A stretch of DNA of 64,000 nt. Source: Treponema sp. (GTDB lineage: Bacteria; Spirochaetota; Spirochaetia; Treponematales; Treponemataceae). The notes below the pieces were generated by a model, which saw only the letters and a list, made by a program, of their open reading frames with translations, did no database searches and was not told the DNA's origin. This document shows positions 17,955 through 28,400 of this stretch, piece after piece. The position numbers and the translations under genes are program-made. Position 1 is the first letter of the stretch. Every line of letters starts with the position of its first letter. The stretch is from assembly GCA_016293495.1 (NCBI GenBank), contig JAEDED010000001.1:1-64000 (forward strand), in the 5' to 3' direction.

Positions 17955-20288
17955 TTACGATGCAAATCCAATCTGATTTCCACCGTTCATTTTCTTTTCA
18001 TCCTGAATCTTAAGTAATTCATTTACGATAAAATCAGAGTTTAATTTTTCCTTTGAAACGAAACGCATTTTTCCTTTCAACGAACCAAAATCGCCTGGAG
18101 TTACTGTGTTTTGCTTTGCAAGCTTCTGAATCTGAGCCTCATTAAAATTGTACTTACCAAAGAAACTCTTAAGCAAAGTTGTAACGCCTTCTTTATTCAA
18201 TGCCTTAAACTCACTGATGATGTGGAATCGTCTCTGCATTGCTGGATCCATAATCTTACGCAAGTTTGTTGTACAGATACAGATTCCAGAGAACTCTTCC
18301 ATCTGTGTAAGAAATTCATTTACCTGTGTGCGTTCCCATGACTGTTTTGCACCTGCGCGGTCAGCAAAGAAAGAATCTGCTTCATCAAAGAGTAAGATTG
18401 AATCAGTAGATTCTGCTTCTTCAAAGGCAGCGGCAATTCTCTGTTCAGTCTGTCCAACATAAGAACCAAGCAAATCAGAACATCGTTTAAGTAAAAGCGG
18501 TTTGCCTAAAGTCTCTGCAATGTATCTTGCAAGCTCAGTTTTTCCAGTTCCACTGAGTCCGTAGAAAAGAATTCGGACACCTTCAAGGCTCTCTTCTTCT
18601 TGATTTTCTTTTTTGTAGTTTTCAGAAGCTTTAACCATTTCAACAATTTCTGAAGCGGCTATAGAACTGTTCAACACTGATAAGTCATAGGATTTCGTAA
18701 CTGCATCACGTATCTTTTTCTTACCATAAAGAAGAGAAGAGTTTGCTTCCAAAACAGATTTAATATCTGCCTTAATTTTTGCTTCTTTCCCTTTCTGATA
18801 ATCTAATGCTTTAATTGCTTTTACAACGTTATCAACAGAAGCTCCTGTTACTTTGTACAGGCCGCACATATCAAGAATATCATTCTTAAGTGATGCAGGC
18901 ATTTTTATACAGTGAAGTTTTTCTGCAGAAATATTACGAAGTGTTTCTTTAGGCATAGCCTGAAACTTGATTGAATATGTAAAGCGGCGCAAAGTAGATT
19001 CATCCATTTCATTTGTGTAGTTTACAATCCAGATAACTTTGTTCTCTGAAGTTTCAAGCATATTGTTAACAGTACCTTTTTGAGATGAACTGAGCTGCAT
19101 TCCGAAGAAAGAAAATTCCCTTGTCTGCAAAACATTTTCTGCTTCATCAACAACAAGAACACTGTCATCCTTTTTAAGTGAGAGATAACAGTTCAAACGG
19201 CTTAAGGCTTTAACTTCAACATTATCATGTGACTTTCCACTTATTTCAAGTTCATTTTTGTAACTTGTCATTTTAAGGCCAGCCTGTTTGATTAAAGTCT
19301 TTGCATATTGAGTTTTACCAGAACCTGGTGCCCCGTACAAAAGGATATTGCAAGAATTTTTACTCTTAAGAAGCTGAACTGCAACATCTGTTTTTTCTTT
19401 AGAAACGCTGAAGGAATCAGGTTCGTACGCCTTTACGTTTTTTTCATTTTTAACGAGGTCAGAAAAGTACAAACTGATATCATGTTGTGAGATCGCATCA
19501 ATGGCGTCTTCGTCCATGTCCCCCTCTGGATCCATAAACCCGTAGGCTTTGAGTTTCTGATCATTTTTTAAGAGTAATCTGATTTCCTTGAGGGTTTTGC
19601 CTATACATCTTTGATAAATTTCGAGACGGTTATCAAATTCATCGCTTTTGTAAAAGTCATTCGCAACCTCATACATTTCTTTTACACTCTGAAGCCTGAA
19701 TGCACACGAAAGAAGCTGTGCTTCATCAGTCGAAAGTTTTAATGTATCAACTGCAAACTGTATAGAAGAAGTATCCTGAACTGCTTTCTTAATTCTTTCT
19801 GGAACCGTAACTTTGTTTGGTAAAGATACAGTCAAATCATCAAAGCATCCAGGTCTTGTGAAGAACGTAAGAGCAACGATTCGAGAAAAATCAAATTTAT
19901 TTGAAGAGAACAATACTCGAATTAAATTTACATCTCTTTGACTATGTGTTTTCCAGTTTCCGCAATTTTCGTACGCTATTGTATCTTCGCGGTAATTAGC
20001 CTTAAGTTTTCCTTTCAAATCAAATGGATGTTTATATCTTTCACTTACATTCTTTCGATTTAACTTCCCCTTCTTTTCAAGTTTGTTTACGATTGAGTTT
20101 AATACTGCTTCTGCATGCTTACCTAAATTTAATTTTTCTATGAGCGCATTGTAGAGTACCTGACACTCTTCATGGCTTTCCATATCTCTTATTTCAAGAC
20201 ATAACTGATGGAGATAATACGATAAAGCATAAGCTTCTGAGTCAACCAAATTTTTTACTTTACAGAATGCATTTCCGAGCATTTTCAC
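17955..20288 (-). CDS. Tandem AAA ATPase, candidate ClpP partner
   Basis: 777 residues. An N-terminal ~290-residue helical region is followed by AAA module 1 (Walker A GAPGSGKT at 319-326, Walker B VLVVDEAE at about 378-385) and AAA module 2 (Walker A GLSGTGKT at 577-584, Walker B ILLFDEAD at 631-638, pore-like GSYVGQTE before it). It is Cdc48/SpoVK-like, not Clp-type. The C-terminus ends NQIGFAS: the IGF tripeptide is the ClpP-docking motif of ClpX, but there it sits in an internal loop. Together with the adjacent clpP, this suggests a protease-coupled unfoldase. The coupling is inference. Confidence 0.8.
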   Translation of the reverse strand: MKMLGNAFCKVKNLVDSEAYALSYYLHQLCLEIRDMESHEECQVLYNALIEKLNLGKHAEAVLNSIVNKLEKKGKLNRKNVSERYKHPFDLKGKLKANYREDTIAYENCGNWKTHSQRDVNLIRVLFSSNKFDFSRIVALTFFTRPGCFDDLTVSLPNKVTVPERIKKAVQDTSSIQFAVDTLKLSTDEAQLLSCAFRLQSVKEMYEVANDFYKSDEFDNRLEIYQRCIGKTLKEIRLLLKNDQKLKAYGFMDPEGDMDEDAIDAISQHDISLYFSDLVKNEKNVKAYEPDSFSVSKEKTDVAVQLLKSKNSCNILLYGAPGSGKTQYAKTLIKQAGLKMTSYKNELEISGKSHDNVEVKALSRLNCYLSLKKDDSVLVVDEAENVLQTREFSFFGMQLSSSQKGTVNNMLETSENKVIWIVNYTNEMDESTLRRFTYSIKFQAMPKETLRNISAEKLHCIKMPASLKNDILDMCGLYKVTGASVDNVVKAIKALDYQKGKEAKIKADIKSVLEANSSLLYGKKKIRDAVTKSYDLSVLNSSIAASEIVEMVKASENYKKENQEEESLEGVRILFYGLSGTGKTELARYIAETLGKPLLLKRCSDLLGSYVGQTEQRIAAAFEEAESTDSILLFDEADSFFADRAGAKQSWERTQVNEFLTQMEEFSGICICTTNLRKIMDPAMQRRFHIISEFKALNKEGVTTLLKSFFGKYNFNEAQIQKLAKQNTVTPGDFGSLKGKMRFVSKEKLNSDFIVNELLKIQDEKKMNGGNQIGFAS

Positions 20289-20382
20289 CTTCCCTTTTTA
20301 AAATCTTTTTCCTGTAACAATCAGGTATTTCTGTATATAACTTAACCATCCAGTCTGTCATTGTGCGACAGACCGGAACAAA

Positions 20383-21102
20383 TCATGCTGCCAGATAAGC
20401 AGTTTTATCTGAACCGTCGAGATTCTTTCTAAGTTCTGCTAATGCATGTTTTTCAATCTGCCTGATTCTCTCTTTGCTGTATCCCTTGACTTTTCCTAAT
20501 TCGGAAAGCGACATAGGATCTTTTCCGTTTAATCCGTAGCGGTTGATGAGAATATATCTCTCTTTCTGGCCAAGTGAATTGATACTCTGTACCAGTTTTT
20601 CTGAGGTTTCTTTTTTATAAAATTCAGTTTCAGGATTAAGGTTTCGTTTATCTTTAACAAACGAACCCAAAGTTACTTCCTCATCGTCGGAGTTCGAAAT
20701 CACCTTGTCTAAACTGGCAATATTCCATTTTAAGTTTTTCATTTCTTTGTACTTCGTTGCAGGAAATTTTATGCCAGTCGAGGTTTCTCTGATGGCTTTC
20801 TGAATATAGCATCTGATCCAGAATACTGCGTAAGTACTGAAGCGGTTCCCGTTTTCGGGATTGAACTTTTCAGCGGCATGCATGAGGCCCATATTACCTT
20901 CCATTATCAAGTCCTCTACATCCATGTAGCCCTGATACTGATTGGCAATCTTTACTACAAACCTGAGGTTTGCTTCTACAAGTTTTTTCTGTGCTTTTTT
21001 GTCGCCGCTGAAGGCTTTTGCGGCCAAAGACTTTTCTTCTTCATGTGAAATAAGTGGAATTTTTTCAATCTCTTTAAAGTAGTAACTGTTCATCTTTGTC
21101 AT
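20383..21102 (-). CDS. RNA polymerase sigma-70-family factor
   Basis: 239 residues with sigma regions 2 (VEANLRFVVKIANQYQGYMDVEDLI; STYAVFWIRCYIQKAI for -10 recognition), 3 and 4 (LGQKERYILINRYGL; LSELGKVKGYSKERIRQIE, the -35 HTH). It lacks the long region 1.1 of the housekeeping RpoD, so it is an alternative group-2-like sigma. The ATG at 21102 is chosen because GAGAGGG precedes it; the longer reading frame would run through the promoter. A strong promoter lies upstream within a dyad. Its regulon is unknown. Confidence 0.88.
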   Translation of the reverse strand: MTKMNSYYFKEIEKIPLISHEEEKSLAAKAFSGDKKAQKKLVEANLRFVVKIANQYQGYMDVEDLIMEGNMGLMHAAEKFNPENGNRFSTYAVFWIRCYIQKAIRETSTGIKFPATKYKEMKNLKWNIASLDKVISNSDDEEVTLGSFVKDKRNLNPETEFYKKETSEKLVQSINSLGQKERYILINRYGLNGKDPMSLSELGKVKGYSKERIRQIEKHALAELRKNLDGSDKTAYLAA

Positions 21103-21196
21103 TTTTTCCCTCTCAAATAACTGCTGAACAAAAACACCTTTCGGTGAACCATTTTTATTAAAGAACTGCCCTTTTCCCTTTGGGAATGGGGTATAG

Positions 21197-21271
21197 AATA
21201 TAGTGATAAAATAACCAAGCGTCAAGTTCTTGTAAAAGAATTTTTATCTTTTTTTTCAGAACCTGACGCTT
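21197..21271 (-). promoter_or_regulatory. Sigma-factor gene promoter inside a 15-bp inverted repeat
   Basis: Minus strand: TTGACG (21220-21225), 17-base spacer, TATATT (21197-21202). An inverted repeat with arms at about 21217-21231 and 21257-21271 (AAGCGTCA...TGACGCTT) has one arm covering the -35. It could be a repressor site, or the terminator of some former upstream unit. Confidence 0.6.
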
Positions 21272-21372
21272 AGTTTTGAGGAAAAAATAGCCACAAAAGG
21301 CTATCAATTTATGATAGATTTAGTGATTATTGAATTATAATTTTAACTCAAAGTTTTGTGAGTAATAATAAA

Positions 21373-22338
21373 CTACTTTAATTCCATAATTTTATCTTTT
21401 GAAAGATGTGTAATTGAAGCAACTGTTTCAACATCTATCTTATTTTCAAGCATTTCTTTTGCGATACGATAAATGTCTTCTTCGTGTTTTGCCTCATTTA
21501 TTGCAACTTCTTTTGCGACTTCGGCTCCCATGCGCTTTTCGACTTCTTTTTTAACTTCGACTTCCATACGTTTTTCAACTTCTTTTGCAACTTCGGCTTC
21601 CATGCGCTTTTCGACTTCTTTTTTAACTTCGGCTTCCATGCGTTTTTCAACTTCAGTTTCCCAGCGTTCTTCAATTCCTGCCGCTATTCCTTTTTCTAGC
21701 TCATCTCTTATCCAATCATTAATTGTCATATACTCTTTTCTCCACTTTGTACTGTGCTTTATACTTTCGACTTCTTTTGAAATCAAATTGGTAAAGCCGT
21801 CATTGGGTCTGTTTGTTTCCAGATAGCGTAAAAAAGTTCCAAGTTTTGAATCTTCCCGCTGAAGCTCACTTGCACTCAAATTATAAAATACTTTGTGGGT
21901 TTTGTCATCATAACTAATCGTCGGGTATTCAGCAAAGACTTGCTTTACCGTATAAATCATTGAGTCAATGCCAAATGGATCAAATGTACAGATAAAGATT
22001 ACGTAACTTTCTTTAAGCTGGCGGTAATCCATACTGCGTTCGAGCTGATCGATATCCATCAGTGACTGATAATACCGCGCTCGTTTTTCAAGATTGTGTT
22101 TGTCAGTGGTCTGAATTTCTATGTCGTAAACTTTATCTTTGTCTTTAACATAGACATCAAGACGGATGCTGTGTGAATTGTAATCAGGTGAAATTGAATA
22201 TTGATTCTGAACGTAATCAAGCCGATCAATTTTTATATTCAGTAAAAGTTCAAGCATCTGTCGGCAAATCGATTCGTTCTGCATAACTTTGCAGAAAATA
22301 AAATCGTCAGTAATTCCAAGTTCGTGCCAGGGTTTCAT
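21373..22338 (-). CDS. Rpn/YhgA-like PD-(D/E)XK nuclease (putative recombination-promoting)
   Basis: 321 residues. The N-terminal nuclease domain begins MKPWHELGITDDFIFCKVM and has the PD-(D/E)XK core as RLDVYVKDKDKVYDIEIQT (Asp, Glu-x-Gln). Family members (PDDEXK_2, Rpn) promote recombination and are common in multiple copies in Treponema. From about residue 220 the protein is a highly charged coiled coil of 12-residue repeats (VEKRMEAEVKKE variants, about five copies). The start lies at the edge of an RNA hairpin. Downstream effects and targets are unknown. Confidence 0.85.
   Translation of the reverse strand: MKPWHELGITDDFIFCKVMQNESICRQMLELLLNIKIDRLDYVQNQYSISPDYNSHSIRLDVYVKDKDKVYDIEIQTTDKHNLEKRARYYQSLMDIDQLERSMDYRQLKESYVIFICTFDPFGIDSMIYTVKQVFAEYPTISYDDKTHKVFYNLSASELQREDSKLGTFLRYLETNRPNDGFTNLISKEVESIKHSTKWRKEYMTINDWIRDELEKGIAAGIEERWETEVEKRMEAEVKKEVEKRMEAEVAKEVEKRMEVEVKKEVEKRMGAEVAKEVAINEAKHEEDIYRIAKEMLENKIDVETVASITHLSKDKIMELK
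21500..21670 (-). repeat. In-frame 36-bp tandem repeats in the nuclease gene
   Basis: About five imperfect copies of a 36-bp unit encoding VEKRMEAEVKKE or VEKRMEAEVAKE. Because the unit is a multiple of three, copy-number change would lengthen the coiled coil without shifting frame. Alternation of KKE and AKE units suggests a 72-bp higher-order unit. Confidence 0.8.
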
Positions 22339-22385
22339 AATCGGTACCTCTCGTGTTAATTTTTACCACATATAGATACCGATTA
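22336..22385 (-). promoter_or_regulatory. Possible translation-controlling hairpin at the nuclease start
   Basis: Perfect 9-bp arms TAATCGGTA/TACCGATTA at 22338-22346 and 22377-22385. In the mRNA the 3' arm ends at the start codon and the GAGAGG ribosome site lies in the loop beside it, so folding would hide the start. Could instead be a DNA operator. Confidence 0.45.
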
Positions 22386-22429
22386 CTTTTATTTTTTTCG
22401 TGGTATTTTGAAAAAAAATATTTAATACC

Positions 22430-23806
22430 TTAAACCTTTCTCGCACAAGCAACCGGATATTCCCCGCTGAAGCATCCCTTGCAGAATGTATCAATACCAA
22501 AGGCTTTGATCATTCCTTCGAGGCTGATGAATGCAAGTGAATCGGCGCCGATTTCTTTTCTGATTTCTTCAAGTTCGTGTGTGCTTGAAATCAATTCATT
22601 CTTGCTTGGTGTATCGATTCCGAGATAGCATGGGAACTTTACTGGTGAAGAAGAAACTCTGAAGTGAACTTCTTTTGCACCAGCTCTTCTTAAAATCTGA
22701 ACGAGTCGGCGGCTTGTTGTTCCGCGAACAATTGAGTCGTCGATTACGATTACACGCTTTCCTTCAAGGTCACTTCTGATGGCATTCAATTTTACGAATA
22801 CCATGTTCTCGCGCTCTTTCTGTGTCGGTGCAATGAATGTACGACCGATATACTTGTTTTTGATAATTCCAGTTACATACGGAATGCCTGAAGCGCGTGC
22901 ATAACCCTGGGCAGCTCCAATACCACTGTCAGGAACACCGATAACAACATCGGCATCAACAGGACTTTCTTCTGCAAGAACTTCACCCATTCTATAGCGT
23001 GCTTCCTGAACAGGAATTCCGTCGATTACAGAATCGGGTCGTGCAAAATAAACGTATTCAAAAATACAAGTCTGTCTCTTTGTGCGTTCTTCAAGGTGAA
23101 TTGATTTAACGCCTTCTTTGTTGATGATGATAATTTCACCTGGTTCAATATCGCGGACAAACTCACCGTTACAGCTGTCGATTGCGCAGGATTCAGATGC
23201 AAGAATGTAGGCATCTTTTTCGTTATCGGCGCCGGAAAGTTTTCCGAGACACAACGGACGGATTCCGTTTGGATCACGGACTCCGATTACGGTATCTTCT
23301 GTCATGATGCAAAGAGCGTATGAACCTTTGATGAGCTGAATTGTATTTACAACTGCAGCTTCGAGGCCTTTCTTATATGAACGCGCGATGAGTTTTAGAA
23401 TTACTTCTGTGTCGCTTGCTGAAGAAAAGGTACTTCCAGAATCTTCAAGCATTTCACGAAGAGGTTCGTAGTTTACAAGCTGACCGTTGTGGGCGAGAGC
23501 AATTCCACCTAACTTGAATGTGTTCAAGAATGGCTGAGCGTTTTCGATTGTTCTACCGCCAGCTGTTGCATAACGCACATGACCTACCGCAACGCTTCCT
23601 TTAAGATCTTCAAAATGGTCCTTATCAAAAACATCGCTTACAAGTCCCATGTCCTTGTGCAGATGAATTGTCTCTCCATCAGAAACTGCGATACCTGCAC
23701 TTTCCTGACCGCGATGCTGCAGTGATGTAAGCGCAAAATAAGAAAGCGCTGCTGCATTTTCTGCACCGTAAATTCCAACTACACCACACTCATCATGAAA
23801 GCCCAT
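22430..23806 (-). CDS. purF: Amidophosphoribosyltransferase
   Basis: First step of purine synthesis: PRPP plus glutamine to phosphoribosylamine. 458 residues. The short leader MGFHDE precedes CGVVGIYG, whose Cys is the glutaminase nucleophile after processing. The C-terminal PRTase domain has VIVIDDSIVRGTTS. The ending FCKGCFSGEYP gives the paired Cys of the 4Fe-4S (Bacillus-type) enzyme, implying oxygen sensitivity. It follows gltD by 13 bp, so it is read in the gltB-gltD-purF operon; all three deal with glutamine nitrogen. Confidence 0.96.
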   Translation of the reverse strand: MGFHDECGVVGIYGAENAAALSYFALTSLQHRGQESAGIAVSDGETIHLHKDMGLVSDVFDKDHFEDLKGSVAVGHVRYATAGGRTIENAQPFLNTFKLGGIALAHNGQLVNYEPLREMLEDSGSTFSSASDTEVILKLIARSYKKGLEAAVVNTIQLIKGSYALCIMTEDTVIGVRDPNGIRPLCLGKLSGADNEKDAYILASESCAIDSCNGEFVRDIEPGEIIIINKEGVKSIHLEERTKRQTCIFEYVYFARPDSVIDGIPVQEARYRMGEVLAEESPVDADVVIGVPDSGIGAAQGYARASGIPYVTGIIKNKYIGRTFIAPTQKERENMVFVKLNAIRSDLEGKRVIVIDDSIVRGTTSRRLVQILRRAGAKEVHFRVSSSPVKFPCYLGIDTPSKNELISSTHELEEIRKEIGADSLAFISLEGMIKAFGIDTFCKGCFSGEYPVACARKV

Positions 23807-23819
23807 TTTTGTTCCCGCC

Positions 23820-25394
23820 TTATTTCATTAAGAAATCATCAATTTCTTTTGCACATTCACGGCCTTCTGTAATAGCCCATACAACCAGTGACTGGCCGCG
23901 GTGCATATCACCTGCTGTAAATACTTTGTTAACCGAAGTCGCAAAACCTGTTTCAGAACAAGGAGAAGCAGCGCTCTTTGATGCAACTGTTCCGCGTGGA
24001 CCGATTTCTGTTTCGAAAGCCTGTGCTGTATATTCTTCGCAACCTACAAAGCCTGCAGCAACCAACAACAAGTCACAAGGCAGATCTTTTTCAGTTCCTT
24101 TTCTTTCAACTAACTGTCTCTTTCCATCTATCATCTGGAATTCAACTTCTACAGTTTTTACTCCGGTTACTTTTCCGTTTTCGCTGTAAACTTCTTTGAT
24201 TGTTGTTTCGTAAACGCGTGGATCGTGTCCGTAAACTGCAATTGATTCTTCAGCACCGTAATCAGTTTTGAGAACCTTCGGCCACTGTGGCCATGGATTG
24301 TTTGCAGCTCTTTCAACTGGCGGACAAGGCATCATTTCAATCTGTGTTACGCTTGCAGCGCCAAGACGGATTGAAGTACCGCAGCAGTCGTTACCAGTAT
24401 CACCACCACCAACGATGATTACATTTTTTCCTGCAATCTTGATTCCGATCTGCTGTTCAAGAACCTGATCGATCTGTTCGTTTGCAGGAGTGATGTTTAC
24501 TTTTTCGAGAGCTTCTGAAGTTGATACAACGCACTTTGTAACTTCTTTGAGAAAGTCAACGGCAAACATTACACCGCCTTCGGCTCCGTTATTTCCTTTT
24601 GCAATTTTATCAATACCAGTTGATGTAAGTGCACGAGCTTTTTTTGCACCGCAGCACAATGCAACTGCATCATAGTTCTGGAGAATGTATTCAGCAGAAG
24701 AGTTGTGACCGACATCAGCATTGAATACAAATTCAACGCCTTCTTCTTTCATAAGATTAATACGACGTTCAATGATGTTTTTTTCAAGTTTCATGTTTGG
24801 AATACCATACATCAAAAGTCCGCCGGCCTTATCTTCACGGTCAAAAACTGTAACGCTGTGACCACGATGGTTCAAAGTATCAGCAACTGCAAGTCCTGCA
24901 GGACCAGCACCGATTACTGCAACTTTCTTTCCGCTTCTTACAGAAGGAACCTGCGGCTTCATATAACCTGTAGCAAATGCTTTTTCAATAATATAAAGTT
25001 CATTGTCGTGAACTGTTACTGCACCGTCACCGCATACAGGGTTTCCGCAGTTACATGCTTTTTCACAAAGGGCCGGACAGACACGTCCTGTAAATTCAGG
25101 AAAGTTTGAAGTCATGAGCAAACGCCATGCAGCCATGTCATACTGTCCCTTGTAAAGAGCATCGTTCCATTCAGGAATCAGGTTGTGAAGTGGACAGCCT
25201 GTAATCATTCCTGCAAGCTTGATTGCTGACTGACACATTGGAACACCACAGTTCATACAGCGTGCAGCCTGTTCTTTTCTTGCATCTTCATCAAGTTTTG
25301 GATGGAACTCTTTGAAGTTCTTGATTCTTTCCAATGGATCAAAGTTTCCGTTTTCTGTTCTTGTATAATCTAAAAATCCTGTGTTCTTTCCCAT
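23820..25394 (-). CDS. gltD: Glutamate synthase small subunit
   Basis: FAD/Fe-S subunit that passes NAD(P)H electrons to the large subunit. 524 residues. The N-terminal Cys clusters (CMNCGVPMCQSA, GCPLHNLIPEWN, RVCPALCEKACNCG) bind two 4Fe-4S centres; dinucleotide folds follow (VAVIGAGPAGLAVADTL for FAD, VIIVGGGDTGNDCCG for NADPH). The C-terminal FAD motif is KVFTAGDMHRGQSLVVWAI. It follows gltB by 11 bp. Length is slightly above the 450-490 of many GltD proteins. Confidence 0.96.
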   Translation of the reverse strand: MGKNTGFLDYTRTENGNFDPLERIKNFKEFHPKLDEDARKEQAARCMNCGVPMCQSAIKLAGMITGCPLHNLIPEWNDALYKGQYDMAAWRLLMTSNFPEFTGRVCPALCEKACNCGNPVCGDGAVTVHDNELYIIEKAFATGYMKPQVPSVRSGKKVAVIGAGPAGLAVADTLNHRGHSVTVFDREDKAGGLLMYGIPNMKLEKNIIERRINLMKEEGVEFVFNADVGHNSSAEYILQNYDAVALCCGAKKARALTSTGIDKIAKGNNGAEGGVMFAVDFLKEVTKCVVSTSEALEKVNITPANEQIDQVLEQQIGIKIAGKNVIIVGGGDTGNDCCGTSIRLGAASVTQIEMMPCPPVERAANNPWPQWPKVLKTDYGAEESIAVYGHDPRVYETTIKEVYSENGKVTGVKTVEVEFQMIDGKRQLVERKGTEKDLPCDLLLVAAGFVGCEEYTAQAFETEIGPRGTVASKSAASPCSETGFATSVNKVFTAGDMHRGQSLVVWAITEGRECAKEIDDFLMK

Positions 25395-25405
25395 TTTCTT
25401 ACTCC

Positions 25406-28400
25406 TTACGCTGTAATCTTTTTGAATGCAGCCATTACTGCATCATCGTGATTCATGCCACCTGCTTCAGCAGAAGCGATTTCTGTAAGCATGCGGTTGT
25501 AATCGTTTGGAATAATTTTCTTAAACTTGTGAATGTAATTTTCAAAGTCTGCAAGAATCTGTTTACCTTTTTCAGAACCAGTTGCTTCAACATGCTGTTC
25601 AATCAAGCTCTTAAGTTCAGAGGAATCTTCGATGTCATACATTTTTACAAGTTCGTGATTCATTCTCTTGTACAAGTCATGGTTTTCATCAAGAACATAT
25701 GCAACACCGCCACTCATTCCGGCAGCAAGGTTGCGTCCTGTCTTACCAAGAATAACTGCAATACCACCAGTCATATATTCAAGACCGTGATCACCACATC
25801 CTTCAACAACTGCTGTAGCACCAGAATTTCTTACGCAGAAACGTTCACCTGCAACACCGTTGATAAATGCCTTACCGCTTGTTGCACCAAACAATGCAAC
25901 GTTACCGATAAGAATGTTTTCATCAGCTTTTCCTTCAAAACCGGAAGCTTTTTTAATTACAAGCTTTCCACCACTCAAACCTTTTCCGAAGTAGTCGTTT
26001 GCTTCACCAGTAAGCCTCATTGTAAGTCCCTTAGGAATGAATGCACCGAAGCTCTGTCCTGCACCACCTTCAGCATCAACAATGAATGCATCTTCTGAAA
26101 GTGAATTGCCAAACTTCTTCTGAACTTCTGAACCGAGGATTGTACCTGCAGTTCTGTCTGTACTTTCAATCTTGAACGGTTTATCTAAAACCTTTGTTTT
26201 ATTTCCGGCCTTTGAGTTTACTTTTTCAAATGCAGGAAGAAGAATCTTTTCATCAACTGTTGTGTTAAGCTTAAAGTCGTAAACATCGCGTTCAGCCTTC
26301 CAGCTTTCCTGAGTTTCACCAAGAACGCGGCTCATATCGATAAGGCCGGCTCTTTCAAATCCCTGCTTGTCTTTGAGCTTAAGAAGATCTGTGCGTCCAA
26401 CCATTTCTTCGATTGAGTGAACACCAAGCTTTGCCATATATTCGCGGAGTTCTTCTGCGATGAACTTCATGAAGTTTTCAACATATTCCGGTTTACCAGG
26501 GAATCTTGCACGAAGCTTTTCGTTCTGTGTTGCAACACCGAACGGACAAGTATCAAGGTTACAAACACGCATCATTGCACAACCCATTGTAATAAGAGGA
26601 GCTGTTGCAAATCCGAATTCTTCAGCACCGAGCAGACATGCGATTGCAACATCGCGGCCACTCATAAGCTTACCGTCAGTTTCAATAATTACACGACCGC
26701 GAAGACCATTCTGCATCAAAGTCTGATGTGCTTCTGCAAGACCAAGTTCCCAAGGAAGACCTGCATGATGGATTGAAGAAATAGGAGCAGCACCAGTACC
26801 ACCATCGTGGCCTGAAATAAGAATTACCTGAGCACCAGCTTTTGCAACACCGGCAGCTATAGTTCCTACACCTGCTTCTGAAACAAGCTTAACACTAATA
26901 CGAGCAGCGCGGTTTGCGTTCTTCAAGTCGTAAATCAACTGAGCCAAATCTTCAATTGAATAAATATCATGATGTGGTGGAGGTGAAATCAAAGACACAC
27001 CTGGAGTTGCATAACGAGTCTGTGCAATCCAAGGATAAACTTTCTTTCCAGGAAGGTGTCCGCCTTCACCTGGTTTTGCACCCTGAGCCATTTTAATCTG
27101 AATTTCTTTTGCAGAAAGAAGATATTCTTCTGTAACACCAAAGCGTCCTGAAGCAACCTGCTTGATTGCTGAGTTGTATTCTGTTCCAAGTCGTTCTGGT
27201 TTTTCTCCACCTTCACCTGAGTTTGATTTTCCGTGAAGGTGATTCATTGCGGCTGCCATACACTTGTGGGCTTCTTCAGAAATTGAACCGTAAGACATCG
27301 CACCGGTTTTAAATCTCTGTACGATTGAATCTACACTTTCAACTTCGTCGATTGAAATTTCTTTTCCGTTTTTGAAATCGAAATCCAAAAGTGCACGCAA
27401 ACAATGTGGATGATTGTTATCATCAACAAGGCTTGTATATTCCTTGAATCTCTTATAGTCGCCGTTGCGAGTTGCTTCCTGCAATGCGATGATTGTTTCT
27501 GGATTGTAAAGGTGATCTTCAGCGTTTGGTCCGCGGCGGAACTTGTGAGAACCAACACTTTCAAGGTGAGTACCTACAGTTAATCCGTTTGAATTCCAAG
27601 CCTGATCGTGATGGAAGAGAATGTCTTCCTGGATTTCTTTCATTCCGATACCGCCGACGCGGCTTACAGTGTTTGTAAAATATTTATCAATAACTTCTTT
27701 TGCAATTCCTACAGCTTCAAAAATCTGAGCTGACTGATAAGACTGAATTGCAGAAATACCCATCTTTGCTGCGATTTTTACGATGCCGTTAATAACACCT
27801 TTGTTGTAATCATCAATTGCAGTGTGATAATCTTTGTCGAGAAGCTTCTGGTCGATAACTTCAGAAATTGCTTCGTGTGCAAGGTAAGGGTTAATAGCGC
27901 GTGCTCCGTAACCGAGACACATTGCAGCCTGATGAACATCGCGAACTTCAGCAGTTTCAAGAATCATCGAAATCTGAGTTCTTTTCTTTGTTCTGATCAA
28001 GTACTGTTCAACAGCACTTACTGCAAGCAAAGAAGGAATTGCAGCGTGAGTTTCATCAACACCACGGTCAGAAAGAATCATAATGTTGTAGCCATCTGCA
28101 TAAGAAGAATCGATTTCCTTGAAAAGATTGTCCAGACTTTCTGCAAGCCACTGATCTCCATTTAGACTTTTTAGATCTACCAAAAGCGAAATTTTCTTTG
28201 CCTTAAGTCCATCCTGATTCAAGGTTGCAATCTTCAAAAGATCAACACCTGTCAAAATAGGATTGTTGATTTCGAGAACCTTACAGTTCTTTCCTTCTGT
28301 TTTAAGAAGGTTCCCGTCACTTCCTACATAAACTGTTGTATCAGTTACGATCTTTTCGCGGAGGCTGTCGATAGGTGGGTTTGTTACCTGAGCGAACAGC

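Noticed and set aside
25334..26098. 254-residue plus-strand frame opposite gltB/gltD
   Set aside because: Shadow of the gltB/gltD coding strands; Cys/Phe-rich and with no homology.
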